DNA of 17,986 bases from Asterionellopsis glacialis. Its lineage: Eukaryota; Bacillariophyta; Plagiogrammaphyceae; Rhaphoneidales; Asterionellopsidaceae. Below, piece after piece: positions 1 to 9,051 of this stretch; positions within the stretch are counted from its first letter, which is position 1; each line of letters opens with the position of its first letter. The DNA is taken from contig WKLE02002802.1 in the NCBI GenBank assembly GCA_014885115.2, positions 1 through 17,986 of the forward strand, written 5' to 3'. Both the position numbers and the translations under genes were made by a program. The notes below the pieces were generated by a model. It worked only from the letters and a program-made list of their open reading frames with translations. It was not told where the DNA came from and did not search any database.

Positions 1-187
1 GAACTTGTTCCCATGTCTCTGGTTTCTTCTCGGCTGCATTGGCACACAGATGATTCAAGAGCAAAATATCTGGAATGTTGGTGTAATCTGTTTGACTTTC
101 GTACGTTCCGGTTACGTATGATCCAGAATCACCGTACGAAGCCATTTCTTCCCGGCCCGAAACATAGTCTCCGTTGCCGTCCGCCAT
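1..187 (-). CDS. N-terminal fragment of an unrecognised protein, cut by the window edge
   Basis: On the minus strand an ATG at 187-185 opens a frame that stays open for 62 codons to the left edge, so only the N terminus is visible. The first half is rich in Gly, Ser, Tyr and acidic residues (it begins MADGNGDYVSGREEM) and looks disordered. From about residue 37 it becomes helical-looking, around NIPDILLLNHLCANAAEKKP. I do not recognise the family. Local GC content is well above the neighbouring spacer and the frame has no stops, which favours a real gene. The plus-strand frame over the same bases (13-258) has an unlikely composition and I treat it as a shadow. The gene diverges from the ORF at 1321 across a spacer of about 1.1 kb. 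Confidence 0.6.
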   Translation of the reverse strand, partial: MADGNGDYVSGREEMASYGDSGSYVTGTYESQTDYTNIPDILLLNHLCANAAEKKPETWEQV

Positions 188-1320
188 GTTTCCTTATAGT
201 CTTTCACAACTGCTACTTTTTCACTCACAAGTCAACTAGGAAGAATACTTCAAAATAAGAATGTGTATGGTGAAGTGGCACTGTCGAGTGTTTGTTTTGA
301 CGACTCGTTCCTTTTGTCTTGCCGCGTTAGCTCTTCAGTCGCGTTACAGAGCTACAGTAACAAGACCTTTTCGGTGTTGACTAACTGAACTTGGAGTAGG
401 AGACTATGTAAAATAGAAGAGGTTCACTCAACATACAAGACTACATACAGGTACGGTAGTACGTAGTACCAGTATATGGTAGTCCTACCAGGTACGTAAC
501 ATACCTGGTACGCCGGCTAGTATCTTCTCAAAATCTTGCTGATGACCCTGATCCCTGATATCTTGGTGTTGATCGTCCGCCCTCTGCCAACTGATTAAAG
601 GTAGGACCTACTGTACCTGGGTACGCTGTACGAACAAGCACAAAAAATAAGAAGAAGAAATGGGATCGCTCTTCTTATAAATAATATAATATAACATAAT
701 ATAATATAATTACATATCATATAATATATAAATAGCATAATTACATGAATAATCATCTTCCCGTTATCTTAAACAGAATATTTATTGTATTCCTGCTTAG
801 CAGATTAATTTTTCTTGTGCTGTACCTGGTAGACTAATTACTAAGTACAGTATCTGGTAAAGACGGTCAGTTAACTTGATATACAAAACGAAATCGAAAA
901 AATATCTTCGATCTTTATATATATGGTACCAAAATTGAATCTATCATTGATACATAGATAAAACAAGCATAATATTCTCTGTCGAAGTTAGAGACAATTT
1001 TTCGTTCATTATCATTTTTGATAAAGGTCTCGTACCTGGTACAGACGATACCAGGTACTGCCTTTATTATAAGTAATGCAGTAACAGTAATTCAGTAAGA
1101 AACAAGAGTATCTATGTACAGTATGTACCGAGCCCCAAAGATAGAGGTACAGGGTACTGTATCAGGGATGTACCTGTTACAGGTACTGTACCAGGTATTT
1201 GTGAAATTCAACACGACGTAATGGCATGAGGAATCTTTTTCGGCTTCTTCGACCGAAACAAAGAAGAAACTTAGCCATCTTTTAACAAAAAATTACTACG
1301 ATTTGATATTGTTCTGTTTC
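188..1320. other. Divergent spacer with a palindrome field and an AT-rich tract
   Basis: I see no convincing gene here. The spacer holds many copies of a short palindromic GTAC-type motif (listed separately) and an almost pure A/T tract at about 675-740. It lies between two divergently transcribed genes, so it should carry both promoters, but I cannot single out a TATA box or other core element with confidence. Confidence 0.6.
440..1200. repeat. Dispersed GTACCTGGTAC-type palindromic motifs
   Basis: The near-palindrome GTACCTGGTAC, its reverse complement GTACCAGGTAC, or the core CAGGTAC/GTACCTG occurs about ten times within roughly 760 bases. Examples start near 448, 486, 502, 613, 822, 1032, 1049, 1170, 1179 and 1188. 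Both orientations are mixed and spacing is irregular, so this is not a tandem array. Looser copies appear in other spacers of the window (about 2517-2570, 3060-3110 and 13775-13880) but hardly at all inside the conserved coding regions. Confidence 0.6.
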
Positions 1321-2247
1321 ATGTCTCCCATCACCGACTTTGTTTTACAAGAATCCCGTAATGTACGGTATAAGGCAGTACAGTACAGGCGTTCGGATAG
1401 TCGTTCACCTCTACTGCCTCCTAACCGATTTCTCGTTCAGGGACAGGAGATAATTATTGATGATGTTACACAGGCAAGGACAGCGTATCAGCGACTAATT
1501 GCACTTCCGACAGAGAAATATAAAATGAGACAGTACCTGAGGGGAAGCCGTCATGAACAACTGTTTGAGGGACATTTCGAACTAATTGATTCTAGGTGTG
1601 GTAGTATTGAAATAGCTTTGGAGGGTACAAAGGAAACCACCATTGTAAGATGGCGGACCGATTCTGAGGACACTGGTGCAATTGCGGCTCTCGCTAGATT
1701 CAATACGATAAATTTTTCTGGAAGTCTGAATGGAAATTGCAGACAAGGTTGTGATGATCTTGGACAGATGTATGTTTATGGAATGCGATCAATGGGCACA
1801 GTTGATGAGGAAGAATATAAATTTAATCGGCACCTTCACCTTGTAGCCGAAACTGCATTGTTAATGACAAAGCACTACAAAAAATATTTCAGTTCTGCTT
1901 CCAGGGAAATTGAATTTATGAATAGTAAAAAGAAAAGAATGAAAGGAATGGGAGGTTGTATGGTATCTGAAATTATTTCCGCGAAAAATCAGATCAATGC
2001 TGCACATATTGATTGTAATGATAAAGCAATCTCACTTTCAACCTGGGTTGAGGATCGTCCGGGTAGTGCAAGGGGATGGGCGTTTGTGCTTCCAAACGTA
2101 ACAATAGATGGTGTCAGAGCAGTTGCTATAAAACTAAGACACGGCCGATCTATTGAATGGGACGGTCGCATAGTTCATCACTGTAGTACTTTCCTCGACC
2201 GAGGTGAAAACAACAATGTATATGGTTACTATCATGGTGCTAGGTGA
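1321..2247 (+). CDS. Putative 2-oxoglutarate/Fe(II) dioxygenase-fold protein, diatom-type, intronless
   Basis: A 308-residue ORF from ATG 1321 to TGA 2247. The frame can be read back to a TTG at 1303, but the ATG is the sensible start. The C-terminal part fits the active site of the 2OG/Fe(II) dioxygenase fold: H229-I-D231 (in AAHIDCND), a following aromatic/hydrophobic segment (WVEDRPG, then WAFVLPN), a strand ending GRIVHH with H286 as the distal iron ligand, and R294 eight residues later as a possible 2OG-binding Arg. The first 220 residues are mixed and basic, with a Lys-rich stretch (NSKKKRMKG) just before the active site. It resembles multicopy hypothetical proteins I associate with diatom genomes, possibly mobile or lineage-expanded; that is recollection, not a search. 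A nucleic-acid substrate, as in the TET/JBP branch, is possible but unproven. It could also be a dead relative, although the frame is intact. Confidence 0.55.
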   Translation: MSPITDFVLQESRNVRYKAVQYRRSDSRSPLLPPNRFLVQGQEIIIDDVTQARTAYQRLIALPTEKYKMRQYLRGSRHEQLFEGHFELIDSRCGSIEIALEGTKETTIVRWRTDSEDTGAIAALARFNTINFSGSLNGNCRQGCDDLGQMYVYGMRSMGTVDEEEYKFNRHLHLVAETALLMTKHYKKYFSSASREIEFMNSKKKRMKGMGGCMVSEIISAKNQINAAHIDCNDKAISLSTWVEDRPGSARGWAFVLPNVTIDGVRAVAIKLRHGRSIEWDGRIVHHCSTFLDRGENNNVYGYYHGAR

Positions 2248-3404
2248 TGCTTCACAAGGTTTATTTTATATTTTTTGTGTGTACTGGAAAGAAAGTCGAA
2301 GCACAATGTAGGAAGTAAAAAAGATGACAAAAATAACTAGCTCATTTTGCATGTTTTTTGTCACTAGGTATTGTACCATGTTATTTTTGTGTTTTTGATT
2401 GTCGTTGGTTTCACCAGAATATATATAGGTATGGCTCATGAATTAATGATTGTCATTGCACAAAAATCAAGGAATACCAGCTGACAAGTATCTATAAATA
2501 AAAAAATCAATTTGCCTAGTACCTCACTATTCGTCTTTCTCTGGAACTGTACTTTGTACGTACTGGTTCCTGAATTATATTACTACTTGCCACTGTACAG
2601 AAATATAAATACAGTTATTCCTCTGGTCACTGTTGCTACTGTTGAATGGTGTTACCACTAGCATGTAATAAGAAGCAAGATGATCAATATTGTGTCATTT
2701 TTTTCGTGCGTGTACGATTTATTGGAATGTGTCTTGTCTTCGAAGCACTAGGACTACGTTGTAATTATTGCGCTGCTATCACTGTAGATCCATTTTTGGG
2801 GTTGCTTCATTTCGTACTCGGAATAAGGGAACATGTAATTCTATCTCTGTAGATCTCTTTCTTGGTGTCTACAAAGAGAACTCTTCTCAATTGGCATTGG
2901 GTTAGGGTCCATCCCGTTTGGGCATTACTGTTTGTCCGTTGTTGGATGTAGGGATTATTGGATCGAATGATGAGGACATCGTGGTGAAAATGATGCACTC
3001 ACTATTATGGTGTGTTTTCACGGAAAAAGAACAATCTTGAAATCGATCAAGAAGATACTTACCTGTACTGTGAGTACGTACACTTGTATTACAGGTACAC
3101 TCTGGTACTTTTCGGTAAAAAACTAAAAAATGATTGGTTCCTCCACAAACAGGAATATGAGGGTTTACGAGAACGCCTCTGGCTTCGACAAATTTAAACA
3201 CAGAAAAGCGCAGTGGAGGGAGAAAATTGGAGAGAGAAAACTTGGCGCACCAGGTCCGTCCGGGTCTACAAAATTGCTAAAAAAAGTAGACAATGACATT
3301 GTTGCACGTATGAACTTCTCGTCAACACAAGTATTTCATTGATACACCAATCCCGTTCCGTTACTATAAAGTGCAACAATCGCCATCATTACTGTATAGT
3401 AATA
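2248..3404. other. Spacer between the dioxygenase-like ORF and HUS1
   Basis: This is mostly AT-rich sequence without a recognisable gene. It contains looser GTAC-type palindromes around 2517-2570 and 3060-3110. Several frames of 60-99 codons exist, but their composition looks random. The only stretch that reads somewhat like protein is the small frame at 3157-3342, listed separately. The rest presumably holds the 3' end of the upstream gene and the HUS1 promoter. Confidence 0.5.
3157..3342 (+). CDS. Possible small ORF just upstream of HUS1
   Basis: A 61-codon frame starting at an internal ATG (MRVYENASGFDKFK) and ending at a TGA 62 bases before the HUS1 start. It is rich in Lys, Arg and Glu, with a short GAPGPSGS stretch, and locally less AT-rich than its surroundings. 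That is the only reason to list it. It matches no family I know. It may be a gene, an exon of something missed, or simply HUS1 5' leader sequence. Confidence 0.15.
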   Translation: MRVYENASGFDKFKHRKAQWREKIGERKLGAPGPSGSTKLLKKVDNDIVARMNFSSTQVFH

Positions 3405-4748
3405 ATGAGATTCAAGGCGAAGCTTGCAACGGAGCATGTTCAACTATTAAATTCATTGATTGGTCCAATATCAAGACTTGCCGCGGGGGATTCTACCATC
3501 ACTGGGAAGCGAGCAAGAGGAAGCAACCATGCTAATCCTCAAGTTCCCTTGTCGGGTCTTACTGGTGGTGGAACTGTTGTTCATCTTGATCCACAGCATG
3601 TACGTTTATCAGCCAAAGGTGGTTGCGGAACTGGTACTAGTGCAGGAGGATCTGGAAACGGAGGAGATGGTGAAGGTATTGCAACCTTTGCAGAACTTAC
3701 AACCACGGGAGGAATTTTCTTGGAGCACCGCATTGAATCGGCATCTGATAATGTAATTGTTTTTGAAATTGATTTAGCACAATTGCGAACAGCACTTCAA
3801 AGTGTTTTGTCGGGGGGGATTGAAGGAAGTCAAAGTAAAACCCAGTATCAACAACAACAGCGTTCTCAAGCACTTCATAACAGTAATATGGATGAGAATG
3901 GAACTAGGACAACTCAAGACGGTTCAATAATTCATCATAACGTTGCTACACCTTTGACATCATCTATTACTGTCATGAAGTTGGCCAAACGAAATGGCGG
4001 ATTACCATGTTTGTGTCTTGATGCATCCTGTGCGGGAGGGTCTGTAGAGGTCCATCATGCTATTCCAGTACGAATCATGCGTGCAGCTGATATGCAATAC
4101 TATTTACCACCTAGAATCAATATGCCAGATGTACAATTAGAAATCCCTCCCGAAAGACCGTTACGAACAGTCGTGGAAAGACTGCGGTCTATTTGTCCTC
4201 ACAGTAAGTTCTTGTTTTCGTGAAAGATCTTTCTGTTTTATCGTCATACAAAAAGTTTTGAACTATGAATTATATTTTGAATACTAACTTACACTTTTTT
4301 CAAATATTGTCCTTTTGCAATATGATAAATTTCTATTATCTCCTTGCTGTTCATCCGAAACATTCTATATATTATATAAAAAGTCTACATGGAGGGGTCC
4401 ATGTCAGGAGAGTTGACATTACGACACTCTGGAGATGGAGCATCCATACGGACCTTCTTTAGTAAGTTGATACCGCGCTTTGAGGATTGTAAAGTTTCTG
4501 AAGAGGAGGCAGCAAATTCAGAAGATTCGCCAAGGTGTATTCTCAAGGTAGATACCAAAAAATTGAGTGCTTGTTTACAATGGCAAGCCACTATGCAACG
4601 AAACGTTGGATCTGCACTACTCTGTATGGTCGAAAATGAAATGTTAGTACTTCATGTTTGCTTGAATCCTGAAAGTGTTGGGTTCTTTACATACTACATT
4701 CCAGTTCATTATATGTCACCAGAGGATATAGAAGATGTCATGGACTAG
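3405..4748 (+). CDS. HUS1: HUS1-like checkpoint clamp subunit (9-1-1 complex)
   Basis: HUS1 is the subunit of the RAD9-RAD1-HUS1 ring that is loaded at damaged DNA in the nucleus to activate checkpoint kinase signalling. Exons are 3405-4203 and 4384-4748. The intron 4204-4383 (GTAAGT...AAAAAG, 180 bases, splitting an Ile codon) restores a 387-residue protein. The start MRFKAKLATEHV matches the family's M-K-F-R-A-K opening and follows an in-frame leader that has only a TTG start. Conserved-looking blocks are GGIFLEHRIESASDN (102-116), the central strand/helix leading to YYLPP and PPERPLRTVVERL (about 232-260), the exon junction region followed by MSGELTL, and the C-terminal FFTYYIPVHYM. It is about 100 residues longer than animal HUS1, owing to a Gly/Ser-rich insert at about 71-90 and a Gln/Ser-rich insert at about 137-187. 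An AATAAA lies at 4783. Confidence 0.88.
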
Positions 4749-5340
4749 TAGAGAAAACGATTTTTCCTTTCATACATTGTGCAATAAAAATATTATTGAA
4801 ACAAAATCTCTGTAATTTTTTAGTTTATTGATTACTGCTTCACGTATATCTCAAATGTATTCGTACTCACTTCAAGCTAAATGTTTTGCCATGAGATTTG
4901 TTACTTTCACATTTGACTAGAAAATAACTGTTACTCATATTTTTGGTATACTAGTCCAGTTATCGTTTCCTCCTCCCTTTCTATTTATTCTTCAGGTTCA
5001 GCGGACCTGAGTCATCTTACATCATGCGTGTCACAGGAAATCTATGAGGTGTCGTCCTGCTTTGGAGTAGTTGTGCAGCTCTTCAGTGCTTGCAAAACAT
5101 AGTGCGTCTAGAAAAAAGTTCTGTGTTTCAATTGAACGGGAGAGGTACCCTACATAAAATTTACACTTTTTAAAGACTATATTAAATTCGATGAGTGCTT
5201 CTGAATTCAGATTTTTAAAATGCATGATTTTCTGCTTTAGAGTGTGTGTCTGACTGACGATACAATGTATCTCAAGTGAAAAATGACTTCAAGATCATCT
5301 ATTTCGCGTACATTTGAAAGGTCTTGAGAAGTTCAAACCA
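4749..5340. other. Convergent spacer, 3' ends of HUS1 and the dioxygenase
   Basis: This AT-rich spacer lies between two converging genes. An AATAAA at 4783-4788, 35 bases past the HUS1 stop, is a plausible polyadenylation signal. The minus-strand frame 5225-5031 has no recognisable features. I see nothing else. Confidence 0.5.
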
Positions 5341-6597
5341 TTATTTGTCGTCTGCAACAGCCTGGTCTAGGCCTAGTCTCATGGATGCCAAGTGTTTTGT
5401 CATGAGATGATCTTTTGCTCTGATACTATCGTACTTAGCTGGATTTCTAGCGTCCACACAACTTTCAATAGATTCAATTAATGCGTCTCCATTCATGTTT
5501 ACGAAGAATGCCATGGATATCCGCCTATCTGACCGTTTGTCTGGAGCTGGTACGATGACGCGGTGAAGCGTGGAAACCCATTTATCTTTATTTTTATGGT
5601 TTAGGAGAGAACAAAAGTATTGACAACGAACCATGTTGTTAGTTTGCTTGTACTTTGAAATACACAGAAAGAAAATGAAGCTTCAAAATCTATAGACGGA
5701 TGTGTCCTTGCGCTTTCCGTTTCTGGAATAAAAGTTCTTACCGTTGGTCCAACGTTGCATGAGATCACCCAAATTTATGATAAAGGCGTCAGGAAGGTAC
5801 GGCACGTCCACCCATGCTTGCTGGTCTGGTGGAGTTGTTTTACTGTCCTTTGTCACCTGAAGTCCAGGTCCGCCACTCTTCAAAATTGTTAGTGCACCGT
5901 AGTCTGTGTGTGCGCCTGCTCTTAATTGTCCTGCAAGCGGTTTTGCATCCAACGGGGGATAATTCAATGTCCGGAGGGCACACATGTGATGATCAAATTT
6001 GTCCTCAAACCACGTTTCGGGTAAATTAAGTGCAACTGCAAAGATTCGCAATAAGGTGTATGCCAAGTCTTCCATGGCAGCATAGTACTTCTCATATGCC
6101 TGCTTCATTTGTTTTGGATTGGACGGAAGCCGACGAGGAGGCATCCCTGATGCAGGATTATTTGGTCCAATTGAAAATGTTTCTTTCAAGTCAGGTGGAG
6201 GAGGGTGGGACGGAGAATGGACGTCATCGGCGTCGGTGTTTTCCTTGGAATTTGAGTCCTCTGCCTTTCCCAGCGTCAAAGTTTCTGATCTTTCGTAGCC
6301 ATATGGATATTCTTCTTCATTTTTAGTAGTATGGGTTTGTTTTTCCTCAAGTGGTAAATCGAAGAAATCAGATGTTGCGGTCCAGGCGTCGGAAAGGATT
6401 TTCATGTCTACTCCATGGTTGATAATGGCAAAGAATCCAATTTCTTCGCATGCTGATTTGATTTGTTTCGCAATCTCCATCCTATCTTCTGCATTCTTCG
6501 TATCATCGTCAACGTCAGATGAAGATGAAATCCAAGCTTTGATATCCACAAGTGGAATTGGAGAAGAATCATCGATTTGTTCGTTATCGACCATCAT
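5341..6597 (-). CDS. Isopenicillin-N-synthase-type 2-oxoglutarate/Fe(II) dioxygenase
   Basis: A soluble oxygenase of the plant/fungal DIOX_N plus 2OG-FeII_Oxy family, which hydroxylates or desaturates small molecules using 2-oxoglutarate, O2 and Fe(II). Exon 1 is 6597-5742 and exon 2 is 5585-5341. The 156-base intron (GTAAGAAC...AAAG, phase 1) joins RWTN to DKWVSTLHRV and gives 366 residues. The N-terminal domain shows PIPLVDIKAW (14-22) and the typical ACEEIGFFAIINHGV (49-63). The iron ligands are H230-T-D232 (GAHTDYG) and H293 (STLHRV), and the 2OG-binding motif is R307-I-S309. NYPP (212-215) is also family-typical. An acidic, Ser/Pro-rich loop at about 108-140 is inserted between domains. 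The substrate cannot be told from sequence; hormone or alkaloid-type names would be guesses. The next codon is also ATG, so the start is 6597 or 6594. No targeting signal is evident. Confidence 0.88.
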
Positions 6598-7093
6598 GGT
6601 TCTCTGTTTTAGGAGTCACGCTTGTCCCTCTTTCCTATTGTGGTAGGACCTCTTGACTCTTGAGTTGGAAATCTTGTTCGGCGATTTCATGAGATTGCTT
6701 CTGACAGGTTTCAACATACAAAATTTGAATTTCAATTTTCCGGACATTTTTTGAATTTTTCGGATTTTTACACGCTGAGACGGAATCCTTCCAAGAGGGA
6801 ATTTTGCTTCTTAGTGATGTGATGGTCGACGTGGGAGATTTTGAGGACTGACGGGCGGACAACCCTGAAGCTATCGATCGTGCGTCGTCGTCCGCAAATT
6901 ACAAGGTTTTGGGTACTGTACAATTTGAACGATAAACCCACACGTGCACAAGCTAGAGAGGAAACAACAATATTTTGTTGACAAAGCACAACTCAAAAAC
7001 AACGAACATCTCCCGTCATCCACAGACCGTGTCGCCCAAGCTACGAGAAGCAATTAAGCTATAGCAAATAGGCTGCAATTTTCGCATTTGACA
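6598..7093. promoter_or_regulatory. Divergent promoter region between the dioxygenase and the SRP-M-like gene
   Basis: This 496-base spacer separates two divergently transcribed genes and must contain both promoters. A perfect G-box/E-box CACGTG is present at 6941-6946. No TATA box is obvious. The open frames in it overlap each other, start at weak codons and have no recognisable content. Confidence 0.4.
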
Positions 7094-7789
7094 ATGGCAC
7101 TCAATCTTGCATCTAGATCTGCAATCGTCCGCTGCAGTAGTGTGGCAGTACGTCGACAAGGGCCAACGGCGGCAATATTGGTTAGAAATTCATTCCAGAG
7201 TAATGTACCAAGAGTATGTTTCTCTACCACCGAGCAAGAAAGTCCTGGTATTTTTGATCGGTTACGAGGTGGTTTCGAAGCCCGTACAAAGAGGCAGCAA
7301 CAGGAAAAGTATAAGGAACAAATCCAAACAATGGCGAATTCTGAAAGGTGGACATTGAAGAATTTCTCTGATCAGCTCAATGCTGCGATGCCTACCGGTT
7401 GGCGATCTAAACTTCCTGGAAGCAATACGCAGGAAGCTCAAGCTGCCAAGCAAACCCAAAGTGTTCTTGCGGGTATCATTGATGAAATTGGAAACGATGC
7501 GTCCATGCAGGAACTTGAGAAGCTCGGAAGGAAGGAAAAACTTAGGATTAGCCTCAAAAGCGGTTTAGATGTTGAGGATATCAACATTATGATTCAGCAA
7601 TTCAAGAGTATGGAGATCATGCATAAAGTCTTGCGACAGAGAAAGTCGGAAGGGAAGCCACTTCCTGAAACAGAAGAGGGTATGATGGGACTCGTACAAG
7701 GATATTCCGCAAAGGTCATGACCAGAGAGCAAAAGAAAGACCTGCAAGAAAGGAGAATGAAAAAAATGAGGGGTGCTGGACGTAGGTAG
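7094..7789 (+). CDS. SRP54/Ffh M-domain-like protein with a mitochondrial-type presequence
   Basis: A 231-residue intronless ORF from ATG 7094 (the frame runs back to TTG 7088). Residues 1-46 are rich in Arg, Ser and Ala with no acidic residue, and end in RVCFSTT, like a mitochondrial presequence with an R-3-type cleavage site. From about residue 86 it resembles the RNA- and signal-sequence-binding M domain of SRP54/Ffh. WTLKNFSDQLN corresponds to the Ffh F-x-L-x-D-F-x-x-Q-L start, and GRKEKLRISLKSGLDVEDIN, followed by IQQFKSMEIMHKVL, corresponds to the Ffh segment RKRRIAAGCGMQVQDVN followed by LKQFDDMQRMMKKM. There is no NG GTPase domain; the frame is complete without one and nothing upstream encodes it. 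The tail is basic (RRMKKMRGAGRR). Family resemblance is by eye; role is unknown, perhaps binding RNA or nascent chains in the organelle. AATAAA lies at 7819. Confidence 0.72.
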   Translation: MALNLASRSAIVRCSSVAVRRQGPTAAILVRNSFQSNVPRVCFSTTEQESPGIFDRLRGGFEARTKRQQQEKYKEQIQTMANSERWTLKNFSDQLNAAMPTGWRSKLPGSNTQEAQAAKQTQSVLAGIIDEIGNDASMQELEKLGRKEKLRISLKSGLDVEDINIMIQQFKSMEIMHKVLRQRKSEGKPLPETEEGMMGLVQGYSAKVMTREQKKDLQERRMKKMRGAGRR

Positions 7790-8150
7790 CCTCTTAGAAG
7801 ACTATACAGTATAGACTGAATAAAAGCTTAGGACAATGAAATACATCTTCTTCATCATCGAACTAAAGGATGACGAATATGTGATTTTAGAAGAAAACTT
7901 GCAGGCGACCTCATCTTCGTTTGTCCTCTTCAGAAAATACAATTTCCTTTATTGTGTTGTAGACTATTTGTTTTCAAGAAAAAATTCAATTGCATATGAT
8001 GAAATGAGTGAATTCAAGAAGTAATGTCTAATATGTAGGGAGCTAATATCTAATCTAATTACTGCGTTATGTTGCCGCACAGCCAACACTAAGTTTAATC
8101 CAACATGTCACTCTGGTCGAAGTCCCAATAAAACTTTTCGTACTGAAGAT
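7790..8150. other. Convergent spacer between the SRP-M-like gene and ERD2
   Basis: This AT-rich 361-base spacer contains an AATAAA at 7819-7824 that probably serves the upstream gene. The plus-strand frame 7836-8024 (62 codons) has no recognisable features and sits in the expected 3' untranslated region. Confidence 0.5.
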
Positions 8151-9051
8151 TTATCCTGACGTTGGTAAGCTGAATTTTCCCCCCTTGGCCTTACTCTTTA
8201 GGAAATAGTAAAAGAAGTCAGCGTAAAGAATTGTTTGTAAAACTCCGCAGAAGTACACAACGAAATGGTGCTTGTAATTTGGTTCGACATTAGCACGATA
8301 GATCCAATTCAGAATGTAAAGAGCTCTGTAGGCTCCCATAAAAAAGATGTAATTTCCAGTCAAGTTCTCGACATCACGATAGCGTTGTAAAACAATAAGC
8401 TGGGGCAAGATTGCAATAGACTCCAAATAGATAGAAAATGTCCAAAGGCATTCGAGCAAATCAAATCCTTTAATTCCACTACCGATAAGATGAGTGAGAA
8501 AGCCAAGAACTGCGCAAGGCGCTGCCGCAAATTTCCAGTGCAAGAAGGTATCTTGCGCCTTATCATAAGTGGAGCAGATTGGTTGTTGGAACTTGATGGT
8601 GTAAATGATTGAGGCAGTCGATCCAATATACAACACTTTCATTACCGAGTTGTAGACGGAATAAAATGTAGTAAACAAGTCCAAATAACGAGTGACAAAT
8701 ACCAAAAGGAAAAGTTCGTGCGTTCTAACAGATATACCTGATGATTTAGCAACAAACGCGTTGTAAACATGTTGCAGCGTTCACAGGGATTCATGAAAAT
8801 AAAAAGAGATACAGATGTGAGAAAAAAATTTGTCGATAATCGGATTGCGCGGGTTTTACGTTCTTGAGTACCAGAATCTACGTGAAAGAAAGACATGACC
8901 GTTGAGACTGCGTCGCGAGGTCACACCTATATCGTTTACGTGCCAACAACGCACCTTGAGCATTCTTAGCAACTCTCAGCCGCAACAATAACACAATGAT
9001 GCTGAATACGTGCGACATATCGCCACTAAGGCGAAAGATGTTCATGCTCAT
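8151..9051 (-). CDS. ERD2: ER lumen protein-retaining receptor (KDEL receptor, ERD2)
   Basis: A seven-helix Golgi membrane receptor that captures escaped ER proteins by their C-terminal KDEL-like signal and returns them through COPI vesicles. Exon 1 is 9051-8955 and exon 2 is 8737-8151. The 217-base intron (GTGCGT...CATCAG, phase 1) joins NAQ to GISVRTHELF, matching the family's K-x-x-G-I-S order, and gives 227 residues. Diagnostic segments are MNIFRLSGDMSH at the N terminus (with the ligand-binding Arg and His of the family), VFVTRYLDLF in helix 2, LQRYRDVENLTGNYIFFMGAYRALYILNWIYR (key acidic and Arg residues of the binding cavity), and YADFFYYF near the end. The tail KSKAKGGKFSLPTSG is basic and cytosolic. 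Either of two in-frame ATGs (9051 or 9045) could start; the second gives the usual MNIFRL beginning. Confidence 0.93.

Noticed and set aside
2646..3201. Several overlapping 60-99 codon frames on both strands
   Set aside because: Overlap each other, use weak starts, and have Cys/aromatic-rich composition typical of random AT-rich sequence.
5814..6646. Plus-strand frames opposite the IPNS-type dioxygenase
   Set aside because: Shadows of a gene with a complete 2OG/Fe(II) active site on the minus strand.
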